This document shows, piece after piece, positions 5,489 to 8,744 of a stretch of 8,744 bases of DNA. The DNA is from Candidatus Coatesiibacteriota bacterium (GTDB lineage: Bacteria > RBG-13-66-14 > B26-G2), in the NCBI GenBank assembly GCA_003647715.1, contig QMNJ01000058.1, forward strand, positions 1 through 8,744. The letters are read 5' to 3'. Each line of letters opens with the position of its first letter. Within the stretch, counting starts at the first letter, position 1. The notes below the pieces were generated by a model. That model was not told the origin of the DNA and did no database searches. It saw only the letters and a list, made by a program, of their open reading frames with translations. The translations under genes were made by a program, and so were the position numbers.

Positions 5489-6676
5489 CTATTTTACAAT
5501 TTTCGCTTCAATGTGCTTATTCAATATGTTATCCGCCAATCTATCTAATGCCCTAAAATCTTCATCATTAGGATAGCCCTTTGCTATCACCGGCTCAAGG
5601 ATTTCTGCTTTGAGATTGGGTAATAGTCCCTTGATAAGTTCAACCGTCCTTCCACCCCAGCCATAGGAACCGATAATAGAAATGAACCTGGTATTCGGTC
5701 TTAGTATATTCATCAGATATGTAGCATATACAGCCGATGGATGGGGTCCCGTCAGAACGGTAGGAGTTCCTAAAACCACGGTTGCGGAGTTAACTAAAGA
5801 CACAGCAATCTCGCCGATATCCGCAACTGTAAGATTGAATGGTTTCACCTCAATGCCCCTGTCTATCAAAGCATCAATGAAATACTCCACCATCTTTTGA
5901 GTGCTTCCATGCATTGATACATAGGGCAATACAACTTCATTTTTAACATCATCTGAGACCCATTCTTTATATGCGTCCATGATGAACTCTGGTTTTTTAT
6001 AGATTGGACCATGGCTTGGAGCTATCATACCTATATTGTAGTTCTCCAATCTTTCAAGGTGATTCTTAATATTGTTTCTGAAGGGCATCATTATCTCTGC
6101 ATAATATCGCTTTGCACTCTCCAGCAGTTTTTCATCACATATCGCATATAATTGGCTGGTAGCCAGATGGGAGCCAAAGAGGTCACAAGAAAATAGTATG
6201 TTATCCTCCTTCAAATATGTAAGCATGGTCTCCGGCCAGTGAACCCAGGGCGCTATTATGAACTCAAGTGTTTTATTGCCCAGTGAAATATTATCTCCAT
6301 CCTCTATGGTGATGAACCTGCCCTCTGAAATCAATAAGAGGTCAATCAAAAAATCTCTGCACTTCTTATTGGTTATCACCTTCGCCTCTGTATATACATC
6401 AAGAATCCTGGGTATTCCACCTGAATGGTCCTGCTCCGCATGGTTTGCCACCAGATAATCAAGGTGGTCAATATTCAAAGTAGATAGATTTGCAATGAGT
6501 TCATCTTCTTTGGTGGAGTCAACAGCATCAATTAGGGCTGTTTTTTCGCTTCCCCTTATTAGATACGAATTGTAACTGGTGCCATCGGGAAGGGGAATAA
6601 GTTCATCAAACAGGCGCCTGTCCCAATCAACTACACCAACCGAGTAAATATCTGGTTTTATCTCTCTTGCTTTCAT
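5489..6676 (-). CDS. fprA: Flavodiiron protein FprA (O2/NO reductase)
   Basis: Flavodiiron proteins reduce O2 to water or NO to N2O in the cytoplasm of anaerobes, taking electrons from rubredoxin or F420H2. The 395 residues have two domains. The N-terminal metallo-beta-lactamase-like domain (to about 245) carries the diiron ligands His79-x-Glu81-x-Asp83-His84 (NHAEQDHSGG), His146 (WVHWPETM), Asp165 (SCDLFGSH) and His222 (SHGPIYKK). All ligands are present, so it should be active. The C-terminal flavodoxin domain starts near 248 with the FMN phosphate loop SMHGSTQKM and has GTPTVLTGPHPS and GSYGWGG. The length is normal for a class A enzyme without fused rubredoxin, and a stand-alone rubredoxin is two genes upstream. 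The ATG at 6676 has only a weak AGGGG site and follows the hcp stop by 12 bp. Confidence 0.98.
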   Translation of the reverse strand: MKAREIKPDIYSVGVVDWDRRLFDELIPLPDGTSYNSYLIRGSEKTALIDAVDSTKEDELIANLSTLNIDHLDYLVANHAEQDHSGGIPRILDVYTEAKVITNKKCRDFLIDLLLISEGRFITIEDGDNISLGNKTLEFIIAPWVHWPETMLTYLKEDNILFSCDLFGSHLATSQLYAICDEKLLESAKRYYAEIMMPFRNNIKNHLERLENYNIGMIAPSHGPIYKKPEFIMDAYKEWVSDDVKNEVVLPYVSMHGSTQKMVEYFIDALIDRGIEVKPFNLTVADIGEIAVSLVNSATVVLGTPTVLTGPHPSAVYATYLMNILRPNTRFISIIGSYGWGGRTVELIKGLLPNLKAEILEPVIAKGYPNDEDFRALDRLADNILNKHIEAKIVK

Positions 6677-6688
6677 CTACTTAAACCC

Positions 6689-7999
6689 CTACTGTAGAAT
6701 CTTTCTTATATCTTCTTCTGGGTCGCCTATAAGTTTTAAGTCATAATCCTCTACCAGAACATTCAGAATATCATCATTCACCCAACCTGGAATTATTGGA
6801 CCAAGATAGATGCTTTTTAGCCCTAATGAAAGTAAACTCCATAGTATAGCCACCGCCTTCTGCTCCATCCAGCTTAGTATGATAGTAAGTGGTAGTTCAT
6901 TGATACCAACACCAAATAGTTCTGAAAGTGCCTCTACTATGTCTATTGCAACTATAGAATCATTACACTGTCCCAGGTCAATCAATCTCGGTATCCCCTC
7001 TATATCACCAAGGTCCAAGTCATTTATTCTAAACTTACCGCAAGCAAGTGTAAAAATTATTGTATCTCTTGGTAATCTCTCAGTAAACTCACGATAATAT
7101 TGCGCCTTTTTAAGAGGTGAATCACAACCACCAACAAGGAAGAAATGGCGAATCTTGCCCTCCTCCACGAGTTGCTTTATCTTGTCTTTTAGCGAAAGAA
7201 TTTTGGCTTTTGAAAATCCAGTGGTCAAAACAACACCACCTGTATCCTCCTCTAACTCGGGCAATGATAAAGCTCTGTCAATCACCTCTGTATAGTCATA
7301 ACCATCTAAATGCTTAACTCTGGGCAATCTTGCTGGACCGGTCGTAAACATTCTGTCCCTGTAGTCATCCTTTGGAAGCAAGACACAGTTAGAAGTTCCA
7401 AGAATTGCAACTGGATATTTTGAGAAAAGTTGCTTCTGGTCAAACCATGCTTTACCAAGGTTTCCAATTAAATGCTTGTGATTTTTCAAACCCGGGTAGC
7501 CATGGGCTGGGAGCAGTTCTGAGTGAGTATAGACATTTACACCACTACCTTCAGATTGTTTAAGTAGCTCGCTAAGTGCCTTAAAACCATGTCCAGTTGC
7601 TATGATGCCGTGTCCCTTTACGATTCCAGTTTGAACCTTTGTGGGCTCTGGTTCCCCAAATGTTTCAATATGGGCTTGTTTTAGAAGGCGCATTGTGCGA
7701 ATATTCATCTCACCTGCCTCAATTGCTAATCTTAAAAGGTCTTCTGCATCAAAGTTCACATTCGTAAATGTTGCATAAAAAGACCTCTCAAGGAATGCAT
7801 CTATATCAGAGTCAGTGTATCCCAACTCCCTGGCATGGTATAGATAGGCAGACATTCCCTTCGTCGCAAGCAGTAGGTTATCCATCAGTCGTGCTTCTGT
7901 AGGTTCCTTTCCACATACACCTCTGATAGTGCAACCAGTCCCCGATGCTGTCTGCGAGCATTGATAACAGAACATTTCAGGCATCTTTTTTTCAGCCAT
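6689..7999 (-). CDS. hcp: Hybrid-cluster protein, class III (hydroxylamine/NO reductase)
   Basis: Hcp holds a cubane cluster and the Fe-S-O hybrid cluster, and reduces hydroxylamine to ammonia in vitro and NO to N2O in vivo in E. coli. The 436 residues include the N-terminal CX2C-X8-CX5C motif (Cys11, 14, 23, 29) and every hybrid-cluster ligand: His137, Glu161, Cys205, Cys292 (the persulfide position in GGCDSP), Cys320, Cys345 and Glu379 (SWMEQKA). Four of the ligand spacings equal those of the Desulfovibrio vulgaris protein. Cys29 to His137 is about 112 residues shorter than there, which is the loss that defines class III, a form found mainly in thermophiles and archaea. GAGGAG just before ATG 7999 overlaps the rubredoxin stop region, with two bases between the genes. 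No Hcr-type reductase gene is here, so rubredoxin is a likely donor by inference. Confidence 0.97.
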   Translation of the reverse strand: MAEKKMPEMFCYQCSQTASGTGCTIRGVCGKEPTEARLMDNLLLATKGMSAYLYHARELGYTDSDIDAFLERSFYATFTNVNFDAEDLLRLAIEAGEMNIRTMRLLKQAHIETFGEPEPTKVQTGIVKGHGIIATGHGFKALSELLKQSEGSGVNVYTHSELLPAHGYPGLKNHKHLIGNLGKAWFDQKQLFSKYPVAILGTSNCVLLPKDDYRDRMFTTGPARLPRVKHLDGYDYTEVIDRALSLPELEEDTGGVVLTTGFSKAKILSLKDKIKQLVEEGKIRHFFLVGGCDSPLKKAQYYREFTERLPRDTIIFTLACGKFRINDLDLGDIEGIPRLIDLGQCNDSIVAIDIVEALSELFGVGINELPLTIILSWMEQKAVAILWSLLSLGLKSIYLGPIIPGWVNDDILNVLVEDYDLKLIGDPEEDIRKILQ

Positions 8000-8001
8000 C
8001 T

Positions 8002-8163
8002 CTACTCCTCTTTCTCAAACTGGTCTTTTCCGGCGCCACACACCGGGCACACCCAGTTATCTGGTATGTCATCAAACGGTGTCCCCACTTTAACATCTGA
8101 ATCGGGGTCACCAACCTCCGGGTCATAAATATACCCACATACAATACATCTATATTTATCCAC
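8002..8163 (-). CDS. Rubredoxin
   Basis: This 53-residue protein is a standard rubredoxin, a small one-electron carrier with a single Fe(SCys)4 site. The two knuckles are Cys6-x2-Cys9 (YRCIVCGYIYDPEVGD) and Cys39-x2-Cys42 (NWVCPVCGAGKDQF), with the usual aromatic and Pro-Asp residues between. The start is GTG at 8163, placed six bases after GGAGG. It overlaps the end of the flavin-reductase gene by 8 bp in another frame. The stop is two bases before hcp, so the three genes should be translationally coupled. In Moorella the same two domains are fused as high-molecular-weight rubredoxin (Hrb), the donor to FprA. Here it should serve FprA, desulfoferrodoxin and perhaps Hcp. Confidence 0.97.
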   Translation of the reverse strand: MDKYRCIVCGYIYDPEVGDPDSDVKVGTPFDDIPDNWVCPVCGAGKDQFEKEE

Positions 8164-8683
8164 CTCTCTCCTCCTTCTTATATCCTAAAAATGTGGGAGC
8201 CGTCTCCGGCGACTTACCTCCCTTAATATGGTGATAATAAGCATAAGTCATTGGCTCCTCATCGCATATAATATCTGCATATACAATTTCGCAAATAAAT
8301 ATTGTATGCGTTCCAACATCATGTTTGTTCTGAATTTTGCATTCCACATATGCCACGGAATTCTCATTAACAATGGGGGAACCCGTTTTCGCAGTAAAAT
8401 ATTCCACACTCCCGAACTTGTCAACATCCCTTCCCGACCTGAAACCGAACAACCCTATCTGCTTCATAGGTGTATTCACCGACATCACTGAAACCGACAA
8501 CACCCCGCTACACTCTATGTATTCGTGTGTTAGATTCTTTTTATTGATGCACACAGCCAATCTTGGTGGTTCGGCTGTAACCTGAAATACGGAGTTGGCA
8601 ATCTGACCGTTGAATTTGTCTCCATTTCTGGAACTCACTATATACATACCATAACTTATTTTATGAAGAGCTTTCCTATTCAT
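8156..8683 (-). CDS. Flavin reductase-like FMN-binding protein (Hrb N-terminal domain type)
   Basis: The 175-residue protein is a flavin reductase-like split-barrel domain. The sequence MNRKALHKISYGMYIVSS, the NGQIANSVFQVTAEPPRLAV block, IGLFGFRSGRDVDKFG, GTHTIFICEIVYAD and EEPMTYAYYHHIKGG strongly resemble the N-terminal flavin domain of Moorella high-molecular-weight rubredoxin, an NADH-dependent reductase that feeds FprA. The rubredoxin half follows as a separate overlapping gene. The ATG at 8683 has TTGGAG five bases upstream. It is the first visible gene of the operon. Only 61 bp remain to the window edge, so an upstream partner gene cannot be excluded. The role as NAD(P)H-to-rubredoxin reductase is inferred from Hrb and the neighbours. 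Confidence 0.93.
   Translation of the reverse strand: MNRKALHKISYGMYIVSSRNGDKFNGQIANSVFQVTAEPPRLAVCINKKNLTHEYIECSGVLSVSVMSVNTPMKQIGLFGFRSGRDVDKFGSVEYFTAKTGSPIVNENSVAYVECKIQNKHDVGTHTIFICEIVYADIICDEEPMTYAYYHHIKGGKSPETAPTFLGYKKEERGG
8170..8174 (-). promoter_or_regulatory. Shine-Dalgarno site of rubredoxin inside the flavin-reductase gene
   Basis: GGAGG on the minus strand lies six bases before the GTG at 8163, within the last codons of the flavin-reductase gene. It supports the GTG start and coupled translation of the two electron-transfer proteins. Confidence 0.75.
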
Positions 8684-8744
8684 CTATCTCCAACCATCCT
8701 TCAGATATACTATTAGCGACGAATAATCAAATATAAAGCAATGT
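8684..8744 (-). promoter_or_regulatory. Leader/promoter region of the redox operon (partly in window)
   Basis: The 61 bases before the flavin-reductase start are AT-rich. On the minus strand a TTGATT (-35-like) and a TATATC (-10-like) stand 15 bp apart, closer than ideal. An ATTATTCG/CGCTAATA half-symmetric stretch lies between them. No PerR, Fur or Rex box of standard form can be recognised. The promoter may lie partly beyond the window. Confidence 0.25.

Larger units (their letters stand above)
3898..8683 (-). other. Seven-gene operon for O2, superoxide, peroxide and NO defence
   Basis: Seven minus-strand genes follow each other with an 8-bp overlap and then gaps of about 2, 12, 13, 22 and 26 bp (order: flavin reductase, rubredoxin, hcp, fprA, peroxiredoxin, ferritin-like, dfx). 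No internal promoter or terminator is evident. The families together cover electron input, O2/NO reduction, superoxide reduction, peroxide removal and iron storage. Co-transcription is inferred from spacing and the common theme. Confidence 0.9.

Noticed and set aside
8156..8175. Programmed frameshift joining the flavin domain and rubredoxin
   Set aside because: There is no slippery heptamer, and rubredoxin has its own well-spaced GGAGG and GTG start, so independent initiation explains the overlap.
8228..8585. Plus-strand open frames opposite the flavin-reductase gene
   Set aside because: Their residue composition is biased and unlike a protein, and they mirror the conserved Hrb-type gene.
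8684..8744. PerR, Fur or Rex operator before the redox operon
   Set aside because: Only loose half-symmetry is present and no standard consensus can be matched.

Overview
The window comes from a bacterium, most likely an uncultivated anaerobe. SecA with a SEC-C tail and NrdR are bacterial proteins, while the redox genes (desulfoferrodoxin, rubredoxin, class III hybrid-cluster protein, flavodiiron protein, archaeal-type peroxiredoxin) are typical of strict anaerobes, often thermophilic or archaeal-associated. Arg is often AGA/AGG and Ile often ATA. I cannot name the phylum. Eleven complete protein genes and one partial gene are supported. I found no tRNA, rRNA, CRISPR or insertion sequence, and no gene-free gap above 300 bp.

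Layout. Positions 1-1184 (+) hold the C-terminal part of secA, cut by the window edge. A 178-bp convergent spacer (1185-1362) is full of nested inverted repeats. On the minus strand follow a small exported protein made of three exact 30-residue zinc-ribbon repeats (1363-1713), a rhomboid protease (1819-2499) and nrdR (2572-3051). A plus-strand metallo-beta-lactamase-fold gene (3137-3781) diverges from nrdR.

Positions 3898-8683 (-) form one tight seven-gene unit, transcribed from the right edge leftwards: flavin-reductase domain of Hrb type, rubredoxin, Hcp, flavodiiron protein FprA, peroxiredoxin, ferritin-like protein, desulfoferrodoxin. Gaps run from an 8-bp overlap to about 26 bp, and most genes have clear Shine-Dalgarno sites.

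How the genes work together (family knowledge plus inference). The unit looks like a complete defence set against oxygen, reactive oxygen and nitric oxide. The flavin domain and rubredoxin would pass electrons to FprA, which reduces O2 to water or NO to N2O. Desulfoferrodoxin reduces superoxide to peroxide, peroxiredoxin removes the peroxide, the ferritin-like protein stores iron or consumes peroxide, and Hcp handles NO or hydroxylamine. The most notable points are the flavin domain and rubredoxin split into overlapping genes (fused as Hrb in Moorella), the class III Hcp placed between rubredoxin and FprA, and the exported three-repeat zinc-ribbon protein of unknown role.
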